64,000 nt of DNA from Tolypeutes matacus (Eukaryota > Chordata > Mammalia > Cingulata > Chlamyphoridae), in contig JAKSZT010053837.1 of the NCBI GenBank assembly GCA_026826555.1, positions 1,784,891-1,848,890 of the forward strand. Reading direction: 5' to 3'. The notes beneath the pieces were generated by a model. That model did not search any database. It worked only from the letters and a program-made list of their open reading frames with translations, and was not told the DNA's origin. The translations under genes and the position numbers were made by a program. Below are positions 18,762 through 31,066 of the stretch, piece by piece (within the stretch, counting starts at the first letter, position 1; the number at the start of each line of letters is the position of its first letter).

Positions 18762-19051
18762 CTTGAGTGATATATCAGTCCAGTAAATGCGGTTGTCGGT
18801 TACATCAAAATCCAAGGCAGAGGCTTCTTTGACACCAGTGAGAGGAATGGCCACATTATTATTGTTAGTTTCCAAAGAAATTCGCCTGATATCTGCTCTC
18901 CGTGAAAACAAAAGAAAAGCCTCTGGAACAATGCATGTTTTCATGTCATTGATGAGTTCAAAGCCAATGGGGCAGGCACAGCGAAGGCCCTGAGGTCTAT
19001 AAAGGCAGAGATGGCTACATCCCCCATTTTCCTCAGCACAGGGGTTGGAAC
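18762..19051 (-). CDS. LRP6: LRP6 exon 9 (EGF2 and start of propeller 3)
   Basis: A 290-base exon, about residues 588-685. It opens with [19 protein letters not shown] and [13 protein letters not shown] and has six EGF cysteines ending KTCIVPEA. It then starts propeller 3 with [27 protein letters not shown] and [10 protein letters not shown]. The Arg in GLRCAC corresponds to R611, mutated to Cys in a human family with early coronary disease; it is Arg here. The donor AAG/GTTAGC is suboptimal at +3. Read-through would add VSKDIGIL and further residues until a stop in the intron. Confidence 0.95.
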
Positions 19052-20850
<1,799 letters not shown>

Positions 20851-23084
20851 TTATCCTTCAAACATATGTAAAAACAACAAATCTAATTGCCTATTTCACC
20901 AAAATCCAAAAGTCATCTAAGTTATTTCTATTTTCATTTGCTCACAAAATTACAGCATTCTGATTCAATAAGAATGATTTCAAATGGTCAACAGCTCATA
21001 TCTGACTTCTATTTCTCCAATCTGTTATTACCCTTCCTTCCAAATATTCAGTCAACTTTAGATTTAGTATACATTTCTTCTATTAAATGGACTGCAGCAA
21101 AATTAAAAATACTCTACATCAACATACATTTGTACATCAGTTTTCAAATTATAATGTACCTTCACACATTATTTTATCACAAATTTTGTTTTATAAGCTG
21201 TTAGATTTTTATCATTAGAGTTTTACTTTTTTTATATATCTAAAGAAACTGAGATTCACATAAGGTCATATAGCTTGTAAACAGAGTTGATATTTTTTTT
21301 TAGGGCTCCTTCCACTTAGCAGATTCTTCATTTTTCTGTTGTTTTTAAAAAAAAAAAGATAAAAGGGCCCTCAGTAAATCTCTCATTCCCTCTAGTTATA
21401 GTCACAAAACTTCATGGAATTTATGATACCTTCTCTGCAAGTAAGTTTCATGAAACTAGGATGTACCTATTATTTCCAACTACCCTACAGCAACATTATT
21501 AAGTTCATTCCAACTACTCTCACTGTAAAATAAACATCAACATCTCTCCTAGAAGACAAAGGCATCTTTTCTGTCTCTGACATTTCAGCAACATGCATTA
21601 ATTATCCATTCTAAAAGATGTAATAAGCCTTCCAAAGCACCAACTTGCAAGCCCCCATCTGAGACCACTTCTATAACTGAAAATGGCCTGGGTGTTAAAC
21701 AAATTAACCATCAGAAATACTATTCTGGTACTAAAAACATGTACGTGTAAACAATACCTTCCTCTACTACTCATAATTTCATAAGCAAGTATTAAATTTT
21801 TTATCCATCAAATCAGTAAGAGCTATTCCAGGTAAGTCAATAGTATGACTGCCTAGACTGAATGACAACCAGATGTCCTCTCTCTCCCTAGAAATTTTAG
21901 AACACTTGCTGACTTTCTAAAACCAGAGGATTAAACAAAAACAGCCAGACCTAACAGTTGGGAGATTAAGTAAGAAAAACAGTGCTATGTCCTTAAATTT
22001 TCATTTGCAAATACCAATTAATACTTGACTTATATCCAATGGAAGAAATTTTTACTAGTTGAATGTTAAAATCTTATATTCCATATCAGATACAAAAGGA
22101 TTTCTATTAGGCCCATTGCACAAATCTGCATTTAAATAAAATGTTTTTTAAAAGTCAAAAACATTGTTTTTAAAAATCTAAATACTACCTCAAATCTAAT
22201 ACTAAATACTTTTTAAAATTAATAATTGCTCCTTGTGACTTATGCTTAGATTTTACATTCATATTTTCTTGCAAGAAACCATTCCTGGATATGCTTTATG
22301 ATGTCTATGTCATAATGCCAAAATGTATTTAAGAATAAAAGGACTAAGCAGAGAAAAGGGACCAACTGTTTGTTTTCATATTTTGCTATAATATGGATTC
22401 AGAATATCAGGAACTTTAATTCATCCATTTATGTGTCTTCCACAGCTCCTATCAAAGTGCCTAGCAAAAAACTCAATAAATACTTGTTAAATGATTGAGC
22501 TTCTTAAGGAAAGGGTGGGATCTGAAATTCATCTTGAAGAATTTTGACAAGAAAAGAGAATTTCATAAAATAAAAGAAATAACATGCTAAGGAAACAGTG
22601 TCAAAGATGCATAAAATGTGTTGACTTCAAAAGAAACACTTTGAAGGAAAAAGAAAAGGAAAGGGACTCAAAGGAGAGAGAGCATTAGGCAGATACCACC
22701 TTACAGCAAGTATTCTAAAGTAGGGAGAATCATAGAGAACTAGAAGATTCTAAAAGAGCTTTTTTACAGGAGAGGTAAACAATAAAGTGTCACTGTGTTC
22801 AGATTGTGTTTGTGCTAAAGATAAAATCTTATCGGGACAACAAGCAAGATGGCAGCAGAGTAAGGAGCTCCTATAGTCAGCTTGTACTACAGGGCAGTTA
22901 GTAATCACCCAGAGCTATCAAAAGCACCTGTGTGGGGGCTCTATGAGAGCAGAAGAGCATCCTGCAACATCTTTGAAAGAAAGGAAGGAGTAGACTGCCC
23001 ATCTGCAGAGAAGATTCATAAGATTTGTCAGAAACCTTAGAGGCAAGAAGACAGTGGTACGATATATTTAAGATACTGCAAGAG

Positions 23085-23172
23085 GGACGGATGTGGTGCA
23101 AACAGTTGGGCGTCCGTCTCCCCTATGGAGGGACCTGGGTTCGATCGCCGGGACCTCCCGGTCAAAAAAAAA
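23085..23172 (+). mobile_element. DAS-type SINE, monomer
   Basis: Head GATGTGGTGCAAACAGTTGG with B box GGTTCGATCG, ending in a short A tail. The 15-base target duplication AAGATACTGCAAGAG is perfect at 23070-23084 and 23173-23187. It is inserted in the L1 at 22835-25205, so it is younger than that L1. Confidence 0.93.
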
Positions 23173-24730
23173 AAGATACTGCAAGAGAAAAACTTCCAGC
23201 CAAGAATCTTATATCCGGCAAGACTGTCTTTCAAAAATGAGGGCAAGTTTAGAATATTCACAGATAAACAGAAACTAAGAATTTGTAACCAAGAGACCAG
23301 CTTTGCAGGAAATACTAAAGGGTGTGCTATGGTCAGAAAAGACAGGATAGAGAGGCTTGGAAGAGTCTAGAAATGAAGATTATATCAGTAAAAGGAACTA
23401 AAGGTATCAAAAAGAGTTGGTGAAAATAAAATATGACAGTTAAAACCCAAATATTTAGGAATAAACTTAACCAATGATGCAAAGCACTTTTATTCAGAAA
23501 ACTGCAACTCATTGTTAAAATAAATTTAAAAATGACCTAAATAATTGGAAGAACATTCCATGCTCACAGATTGGAAGACTAAATATCATTAAGATGTCAA
23601 TTCTACTCAAATTGATATACAGATTCAATGCAACCCCGACAAAAATTCCACCAGCATTTTTTAAATAAATGGAAAACACAGTTATCAAATATATTTGGAA
23701 GGGTAAGAGGTCCTGAATAGCCAGGAACATATTAAAAAGGAAAAGCAAAGTTGGAGAACTCTAACTTCCGTATTTTAAATCCTATTACCTAGCTCCAATG
23801 GTAAAAATAGCATGGTACTGGCATACAGACACACAGACCAATGGCACCAAGCTGATGGTTCAGAAACAGACCCTCACATCTATGGTCAAGTGATTTTTGA
23901 CAAGTCTGTCAAACCCACAGCTCAGGAAGAACAGTCCATTCAACAAATGGTGCTCAGAGAACTGGATATCCATAACCGAAAGAAGGAAAGAGGACCCCTA
24001 TCTCACACCTTATAAAAAAATTAACTCAAAACAGATAAAAAACCTAAATATAAAAGCAAGAACAATAAAGCTTCTACAAGTAAATGTAGGAAAATATCTT
24101 CAAGACCTGGTGGTAGGTGATGGATTCTTAAAGGAAATAAAAGGAGGACTGAGATGGACTACTGATATTTAATATATGTAGAAGTTTTAATTAATTTTAC
24201 TGTAAAAGTGTGGAAATGGATAGAGTTGATGGCAACACATTATAGTAAGAGCTGGTTTATAAATGGGAATGTGGCTGAAAAGGGTAGTCTGGGGATGTAA
24301 ATGCCAATTGACAGAAAACTAGAGAATAATCTAGGGACTGAATAACACAGTAAACCCAGAGGTGGATGAGAATTGTGGTTGATGGTACAGATGCAAGAGT
24401 GTCCTTTGTGAGCTAGAGCAGATGTGGTGGGAATGTGGAGAAGCATGGGAAAAATACAACTGGAGTGACCTATGGACTGTGGTTAACAGTAATAATGTAA
24501 TATCCATGCATCTATTCCAAAGGTATACTGTGTTGATAATAGGGGAGTATGGAAAAAGTGTGCCAATGTACACTATGGACATGGTAATAGTCTGAAGATA
24601 TTATCTCATAATCTGCAATAAATGTTCCATCACAGTGTGGGTCTGTTGATAGAGGGGTATTGTATGGGAATTCTGCACATGTACACGATTGTTTTGTAAG
24701 TTCACAACTTCTATGATAAAAATAGATTTT

Positions 24731-25205
24731 AAAAATAATAATAGTGTGGGTTGGGGGAAAAATACACCAAATGTAAGATATGGACCATAGTTAGTAGTAA
24801 GATTTTGACAATATCGTTTCATAATTTGTAACAAATGTCTCACAACAATGCAAGGTGTTGATGATGGACTGATGTATGCATCCCTGTATGATGTTATGCA
24901 TGTTTGCTTTGTAAGTTCACAACTTTTACTATACACTTACTGTTTATGTATGTTCATGTATAAATGATATAAAAATAATAATAGGGTGGGTTGGGGGAAA
25001 AATACTTTGGTTAGTAGTAATATTTTGAGGATGCTCTTTAATCATTAAAAATGTTTCACAACAATGCAGGTACTGGTGGTAGGGTGAAGTATGAGAGCCC
25101 TGTGTGATGTTATGTATGTTTGTTTTGTAAGTTCACAACTATTATTATACACTTATTATGTATATTTATGTATGAGTGATATACTTCAATAAATTTAAAA
25201 AAAAA
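24731..25205 (+). repeat. Tandem duplication of L1 3' terminus
   Basis: Two head-to-tail copies begin with AAAAATAATAATAG at 24731 and 24971. Each runs through GGGTTGGGGGAAAAATAC, a TTAGTAGTAA block, CACAACAATGCA, GTTTTGTAAGTTCACAACT-like sequence and a TGTATGTTCATGTAT-like end. The unit is about 240 bases; only the last copy ends in AATAAATTT and poly-A. A third, more diverged terminus precedes them at about 24590-24730. Confidence 0.75.
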
Positions 25206-25249
25206 TTTTTTTTTTTTAATCTTATTTTGAAAATACAGTTAGCAAAGTG

Positions 25250-25565
25250 TTTTCAATTTAAGTCCAAAATCCTTTATTTGAAACCCTTGGGGTCAGAATT
25301 CAGAATTTTGGAAAGCTTTTTAGAAAGGCTAACACAACGCATATAGCATATCACCTCCACCTGGGGCTAGGGCTGCACTTCATTACCAAACACCTTACTA
25401 TTTCTGCAGCAAAACATAAACATTCCCACAGAGCGGGATAAAAAAAGACTACAAATGCCTCACATTACTTCAGGTCAGGTTTTCCACTAATTGAATTAGC
25501 AAAAACATTTGGTTTTCAGAGCTTTTGGATTTCAGAATTTTAGATAAAGGACTGTGTACCAGAAA
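25250..25565. mobile_element. Probable ancient DNA transposon (mariner/Tigger-like)
   Basis: It is bounded by inverted-looking ends with AAGTCCAAAATCC near the left and TTTGGATTTCAGAATTTT near the right, a pattern I associate with old non-autonomous Tc1/mariner-type elements. There is no transposase and the subfamily is not assigned. Confidence 0.4.
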
Positions 25566-25964
25566 TGCTTTGTTGATCTTCACCCTGGTCCCTTAACAAA
25601 ACTAGGTGATCAAAGTTAATGCTGCTCTAAAGTCAAGTAAAGGTCTCAAGGGAAGGAGAGAGAGCAAAAAACATATTAGAAAGAGAAAGGTCTTTGGCAA
25701 CACCTGGTGAAACAACAAAATGTAATGAAGATCTTATGAAGGTCTTCAGAATAGCACAGTATAGTTCCTGAAAAGCTAAAAAATATTTCCTGAAGAGCCA
25801 CAACTAATGGTTTGGTAACTTTACCACCTAATTTCTTATTCTCTCACTGGAAAGGAAAAAATAAACTTAAAAAGTCTCTCTCTTTTTTTTAATAAAGTAC
25901 ACACTCAAACAAGACATCAATCAGTTCATGTCTCTTTCAAATTAAACAATGTAATTAAGATTTG

Positions 25965-26272
25965 CTAAAGAAATATAATACGAGGCACAAATGTGAGCCA
26001 CATGCGTATTCTAGTAACCAGATTTTAAAAAGTGAAAAGAAACAGGTAAAATTAATTTTAATAATATATTTTATTTAATCCAATATATACAAAAGTTTTA
26101 TTTCAACATGTAATCAGTACTGAAATTTTTCTTAATGAGATTTTTTTTCATACTAAGTCTTCTTAACATGTAAAATCTACACTTTCACTCTTTAAATCTC
26201 AATTCAGACTGGCCACATTTCAAGTGCTCAATAGCCACATGTGGCTAGTGTCTACCGCATTGGACTGCAGAG
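25965..26272 (+). mobile_element. Ancient hAT-like DNA element
   Basis: AAATATAATACGAGGCACA, GTGAGCCACATGCGTATT, TTTTAATAATATATTTTA, CATTTCAAGTGCTCAATAGC and ACATGTGGCTAGTGTCTACC are ordered landmarks of a common old mammalian DNA-transposon fossil with a TTGGACTGCAG end. There is no coding content. Confidence 0.65.
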
Positions 26273-26679
26273 AGGTACAGTTTCACAGTAGTGATTATAT
26301 AGCCTACAATGAAATTAACTTGCTCCTTCTTTAGATCAGATCTGTCCTGCTCCCAGGCCTCCCCACCTTCTTCAGACTTCTCCCTAGATCCACTCCTCTC
26401 AGGAAAGCCACAAACCTTTGGTCTTTCTTTTCTTCTCAGCTATACTAAACTTAATTCTAATACAGGTTAAAATTATTTCAGAAACGGTCTCCAATGAGAA
26501 TAATGAAACTCTACTTGTCTTTTTTTCTCTTTTTCTCACATTTGCAAGTTTGTCATTTCAAAGCACTAAGCTGAGATTTTTAAGGGGAAGGACAAAAGCT
26601 TGCTTCTTAAGCTATCTTGAAATGGAAGAATTAAGACTATAGTTATAATAAGATAATTTATCTCTGCCACCTCCTTGGC

Positions 26680-26815
26680 CTTCCCCTTAAGACATGCGGC
26701 AGTCTAGATTGGCTATGTACTGATAATGGGTGACACTACATGGTTCATTTTAATCTTCACTCTGTTCTTCTGTGTGTCTGAAATTTTCCATAATTAAAAA
26801 AAAAAGGAAAAGATA
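26680..26815 (+). mobile_element. Old L1 3' end
   Basis: TGTGTCTGAAATTTTCCATA followed by ATTAAAAAAAAAA marks the end of an old L1. Only the last 130 bases are recognisable. Confidence 0.5.
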
Positions 26816-26947
26816 AACAAGCCCAAGGTGACCTGAAGAATAACAACAACAACAATTGCTGTTATTAACAAATGCTGTCACCATTCTCGTTGACATGATG
26901 GGAAATGTAATTATAAGGATCCTCTGAATGGAATAAGAGACCAATAG

Positions 26948-27211
26948 GGGAGCGAATGTGGCTCAAGCAGTTGAGCGCCTGCTTCCCATATGGGAGGTCC
27001 CGGGTTCAGTTGCTGGGTTCAGTTGCTGTGTCTCCTGAAAAACAATAACAACAAAACAAAAACAAACAAACAAACAAAAACAAGCAAACAAACAGAAAAA
27101 AACAACTCAGGGGAGTTGATGTGGCTCAGTGGTTGAGCGCCAGCCCTCCCACACACAAGGTCCTGGGTTCAATCCCCGGCCCTGGCACCTTAAAAAAAAA
27201 AAAAAAAAGAC
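26948..27211 (+). mobile_element. DAS-type dimeric SINE
   Basis: Two heads (GCTCAAGCAGTTGAGCG; GCTCAGTGGTTGAGCG), each with a B box (CGGGTTCAGTTGC; GGGTTCAATCCCC), are joined by an AAACAAACAAAC linker and end in poly-A. An 11-base duplication, GGGTTCAGTTG, is repeated within the first B box region. The target-site duplication AAGAGACCAATAG is at 26935-26947 and 27212-27224. Confidence 0.93.
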
Positions 27212-27708
27212 AAGAGACCAATAGTTTTAAACAAAATATGATTCTGAACCTTTGCATCTAAAGAGGCATATATTTCTCTTTACATAGAGTCCAATGATTC
27301 ATTTCTGAAATCCGTTTCTTTTAGTTAGTTTTGTGGAGCTGACACTTCTATTAGAAAACTGGCTTCTCCCCTAAATATTTCTCCTGTACCAGCCACACAA
27401 ATCTTTTTCTACTGGACAGAAGTGGTTTTTTCTCAAAGAAAGTATTTATTATATTTCTCATACCCAACAAGTAATGTAACAGTTTTGGACAGTTACTAGG
27501 TTTGTAAATATGGTTTTTAAAGCCCACTTATATTCAAAATAATACCATAAATCCTGTAAAGCTTGCTTGTACATTCTGGAGCCCAGAATAAATTAATCAT
27601 TTTATGTGATTTCAAAAGATTACCCACATGCCTTAAAAGTTGAGCCAACATTAATTAAATCTTCTGGCAACTCTTACAGGTATACTCCACTGTGTCACTT
27701 CAGAGTGG

Positions 27709-28110
27709 TTTAATTAGTGTTACTAAAATTAGGCTTCTGTCACTTTTTAAATCTATCTCCAAATCTGAATCAGTATCTCCAGTGGTTTCAGCTGCTTCAA
27801 CCACATTGTGGTACGGATTTAACAATCTGAGGTATTCCCAAATACAGCAAAGCACATTGAGACTATAGACTAGAATAGGAAACAGATGTAGGTTTGCCAT
27901 AATAAACATTATCTCCACAGAGAGGAGATAATGGCAAACCTTCTCTAGACATCACATGTGGGGTTTTTTGAGTAGTTTCATCAGCTCATTAAATGTTTGG
28001 ATGGGATTACCGAGGAAATCTTGGAATGCAGCCAGTCTACTATCAAAGTTGATTCTATGCAACTTTACTTGACTAGACATGTTCAAGGAATAGATGACAG
28101 TAGGACAACC
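27709..28110 (-). pseudogene. Unidentified ORF remnant, possible processed pseudogene
   Basis: A minus-strand frame from ATG at 28080 reads MSSQVKLHRINFDSRLAAFQ, DFLGNPIQTFNELMKLLKKP, a single TGA at about 27955, and then continues in the same frame through FIMANLHLFPILVYSLNVLC, LLNPYHNVVEAAETTG and an acidic DTDSDLEIDLKSD stretch to a stop at 27709. One stop in about 124 codons is fewer than expected in AT-rich intron. I do not recognise the protein. It has no exon-like splice sites at its ends. Confidence 0.3.
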
Positions 28111-28251
28111 AAGCACTCACCAAAAAACGAGCTGGAATGATAATGCTATAAAGATCCAGAAGAGAAACTCAAATAATGCTCACAATGAACCATTCCTCTT
28201 CTAATGTTCCAGTCAATATCCAAAAACAAGTAGTTAATTAAAAGTATATGT

Positions 28252-28474
28252 GGGAGCAGATGTGGCTCAAACGGTTGAGCTCCTACCTCCCACATGGGAG
28301 GTCCCGGGTTCGGTTCCGGGTGCCTCCTAAAAAAAAAAAAAAAAAAAAAAACAAGCAAAACAAATCAAAAAACCAGCTCAAAGAAGCCGATGTGGCTCAG
28401 TGGTTGAGTACTGGCTTCCCACATACAAGGTCCCAGGTTCAATCCCCAGCCTTGGTACCCCCACCACTCCAAAA
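28252..28474 (+). mobile_element. DAS-type dimeric SINE
   Basis: Two heads (GTGGCTCAAACGGTTGAG; GTGGCTCAGTGGTTGAG) with B boxes GGGTTCGGTTCC and GGTTCAATCC, separated by an A run and an AACAAATCAAAAAACC linker. The target-site duplication AAAGTATATGT is at 28241-28251 and 28475-28485. Confidence 0.93.
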
Positions 28475-28715
28475 AAAGTATATGTATAAGAGGCAAATAG
28501 ATATGATTGGGGCGCGAGGAATATATTTTTTCCCTTGAAATACTTCATAGGGTATAAAATATAATTTCACAGAAATGGCATTAGCAATAAAATATATATT
28601 CTTGAAAATAACATTTTAATCATGCAGAACCTCAGTGTGGTGACAAAGAGAAATGCTTTGGATCCAGGAGGGAAAGTAAAGGTATGCCATGCATCTGTTT
28701 AAGATAACAGTAGGG

Positions 28716-29131
28716 GGGGGCGGATGTGGCTCAAATGGTTGGGCATCCGCCTGCCATATGGAGGGACCTGGGTTTGATCCCCGGGACCTCCCGGTAAAAT
28801 AAAAATATATATATAGAAGGCTCATGGACTGCCAGGCTCTGTGTGCTGCTGAGCCGTCGGGCCCCAGGAGCCATGCAGCAGGATGATGACGTAACAGGGG
28901 AGAGACAAGACGAGATGTTCCGAAAGCTGCAGAAGCCAGGAGCCGAGGTGGCGCAGGCAGCAGAATAACTGTCTCCTGCATCGGAAGTCTCCAGGATCGA
29001 ATCCTGGTGAAGACTGGAGGATGAGAAGAGATGGCAGGAAACAGACACAGAGAATTGCTCAGCGAATGGACACAAAACAACAAATGGGGAAGGGGGTGTT
29101 GGATAAAATAAATAAATAAATCTTAAAAAAA
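28716..29131 (+). mobile_element. Composite two-module DAS SINE
   Basis: The first module is GATGTGGCTCAAATGG with GGTTTGATCCCCGGG. A spacer has CAGGCTCTGTGTGCTG and CATGCAGCAGGATGATG. The second module is GAGGTGGCGCAGGCAG with AGGATCGAATCCTGG, then ACAGACACAGAGAATTGC and an AAATAAATAAATC tail. The target-site duplication AACAGTAGGGG is at 28706-28716 and 29132-29142. The element is about 415 bases, one integration event. Confidence 0.9.
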
Positions 29132-29639
29132 AACAGTAGGGGCAGCTGAGCTCTACATTCAAAGCCTTTCAACCTAGTTTTAAGACTTATTATGTCTGAG
29201 TAAATGCAAGTGATGTTTTAATATGAAAAGTGAATAAAAATATCAGTATTTTTACAAGGAGTCATGCTTAATATAAATATTTGCAATTACACTATGCTCT
29301 TTTACAGACAGAAAGAACAAAGAATTACTATTAACACCAAAGTTTTCTAAAACCTGAATTACTGAGGGAAACTATAAAATTGAGAAAAGACTTCCAAATG
29401 AAGGCACCTTGGTAAACACAAACAACACCTTCGTCAACTATACTCAATTGCTTCATGAGACACTACTGCCAGCCCCAGTGTCCAGGAGCCTCAAATACCA
29501 TCAAGCTGCCCCCTTTCCTCTCATTCTTTTCAAGCACAGCTAAAATAAATTCTATTTGAAGTTGAGTAGGGAAAAATATAAACTGTTGCAATACCTTAGT
29601 ATTAAAAGGTAGATTACCCCAGTACCAATGAGCACACCT

Positions 29640-30165
29640 TCTCACTAGATCTTAATTTATAAATGCTATTCTCCACTGAAAAGGAACCAGAGCTCTCCGG
29701 AGGAACAGCTGATTCCAGGGTTGGGGAAAATGAACTATAACATGAGGTTGGAACATACATACCGCTGTGCCAGAAAAGAAAGTGTTTTTAAAATGATGGG
29801 GGCATGTGAAAAAGACACAGGAGCCAATTTTAAGGTGCTCCTGATGATCAATTCTGGGAAAATTGATACAACAAAACAATGATAATAATGAAATATAATC
29901 CATAGAATAAAATAAATATCCATTATGAGTCCATACTGATGTGAACAAATAAAGGAGAAGGAACAATTCTCCCTTACAGTAAAATCCAATTAATAAATAT
30001 AGAAGGAATGATGAAAATAGTATCACTATTAGTTTACTAGAGTTGATAACTATAATATGATTATGTAAATTAAAGCTAGGTGAAAGATACGTTATTTTTG
30101 CCAATTTTTTAAATCTGAAATTATTTAAAAATGAATAGTCTTTAAAAGAGAGAGTGGAACACAAC
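29640..30165 (+). mobile_element. Probable old L1 3' UTR-like sequence
   Basis: AGACACAGGAGCCAATTTTA, TTATGAGTCCATACTGATGT and TAAATTAAAGCTAGGTGAAA are phrases reminiscent of old L1 3' UTRs. No frame is kept. The assignment is tentative. Confidence 0.35.
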
Positions 30166-30868
30166 ACAAAAAGTGGAGTATTAGGAATCAGGAAACTTGA
30201 ATTCTACTGTGGATTTTTTTCCTAAGTAGAAAGCTACATGACCTTGGGCAAAAAAAAAAAAAAAAAAAGTTAATTAAGTAAAAAGCAGCAAGCACTGTTG
30301 AATTTTTAGGAAGAGAAATCTGAAATAGAAAGAACCACCACCGCAAAATGTTTGTGTGACTGCATGGCACTATCCCAAAAAATAATGGCTAATTTCATGA
30401 GATCAGGAAACAGCTTACTTTTATTTAACGGCAGCACCACTTTGAAAACCCACGAAATATTTTTACTTAACTATATGAAAACTAATTAAATTAATTGCGG
30501 TACATAAGTTTGTTCACCATATTTAATAATATAGTAACTATATTATAAATCCCCACAAAGTATCAAAGTCTAGTCATTAGAGTCGTTACAAAAATAAAAA
30601 TAAACAATAGAAATAATCTGAAGAGGTGCTATACTAAGTAAATGAGTTCCTAAGTATATTATCATAAGATAACCCAAACAGTTGCAAGATGATCTAACAG
30701 GACAGCACACATGTTTACAACTCAATGAATATAGACCCAAAATCCAGGTATTCTGTTGAGCTGAGGCACCTAATGATGGAATTTATCATATCATTTTTCT
30801 GTGAAAATATGTCAAGAAGATTTGGGGGGAAGGAGGGTAGTGGAATATATATATATAAAACATATTCA

Positions 30869-31066
30869 GGGAAGCGGCTGTGGCTCAATCAGTGGGGCTC
30901 CCGTTTACCATATGGGAGGCCCCGGGTTCGGTTCCCGAGGCCTCCTGGTGGGGGCGGGCCCGCCCGCACGGCGTGGTTGGCTGACCCGGCGAGCACAAGC
31001 AGCAAGGGGGGGGATGGATGAATAAATAAATAAAATCTTTAAAAAAAATAAAAAATAAAAAAAAAA
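30869..31066 (+). mobile_element. DAS-III-like SINE
   Basis: Head GGCTGTGGCTCAATCAGTGG, then GGCTCCCGTTTACCATATGG and the T-loop hairpin with one mismatch (CCCGAGG on the 3' arm). A GC-rich body CGGGCCCGCCCGCACGGC leads to a tail AAATAAATAAATAAAATC and poly-A. The target-site duplication TAAAACATATTCA is at 30856-30868 and 31067-31079. Confidence 0.95.

Larger units (their letters stand above)
22835..25205 (+). mobile_element. Internally deleted L1 with SINE inside
   Basis: It opens with CAAGATGGCAGCAGAG (typical L1 5' start) and an open stretch near 23185-23350 that I place in an L1 5'/ORF1-type region. It then jumps near 23450 to the C-terminal part of ORF2, recognisable at 23540-24140 with stops. 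The 3' UTR follows (24170 on), ending in tandem 3' termini and poly-A. A DAS SINE sits at 23085-23172. The reverse transcriptase core is missing, so the element is inactive. Confidence 0.75.

Noticed and set aside
23812..24172. Open frames of 67-91 codons in the L1 as an unknown gene
   Set aside because: They match the C-terminal region of L1 ORF2 in neighbouring frames, with frameshifts.
26948..28474. Repeated similar blocks as a CRISPR-like array
   Set aside because: Spacing is irregular, each block has its own target duplication, and the genome is clearly mammalian.
29652..30167. 171-codon minus-strand frame in intron 7
   Set aside because: It lies antisense to L1-like 3' sequence and is rich in Phe, Leu, Ser and Ile as expected from the T-rich strand.
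30725..31025. Open frames on both strands across DAS-III SINEs (also at 45801, 49637, 60217, 62795) that look alike
   Set aside because: They recur because the SINE recurs; each begins in unrelated flank and follows the tRNA-derived head, so they are not genes.
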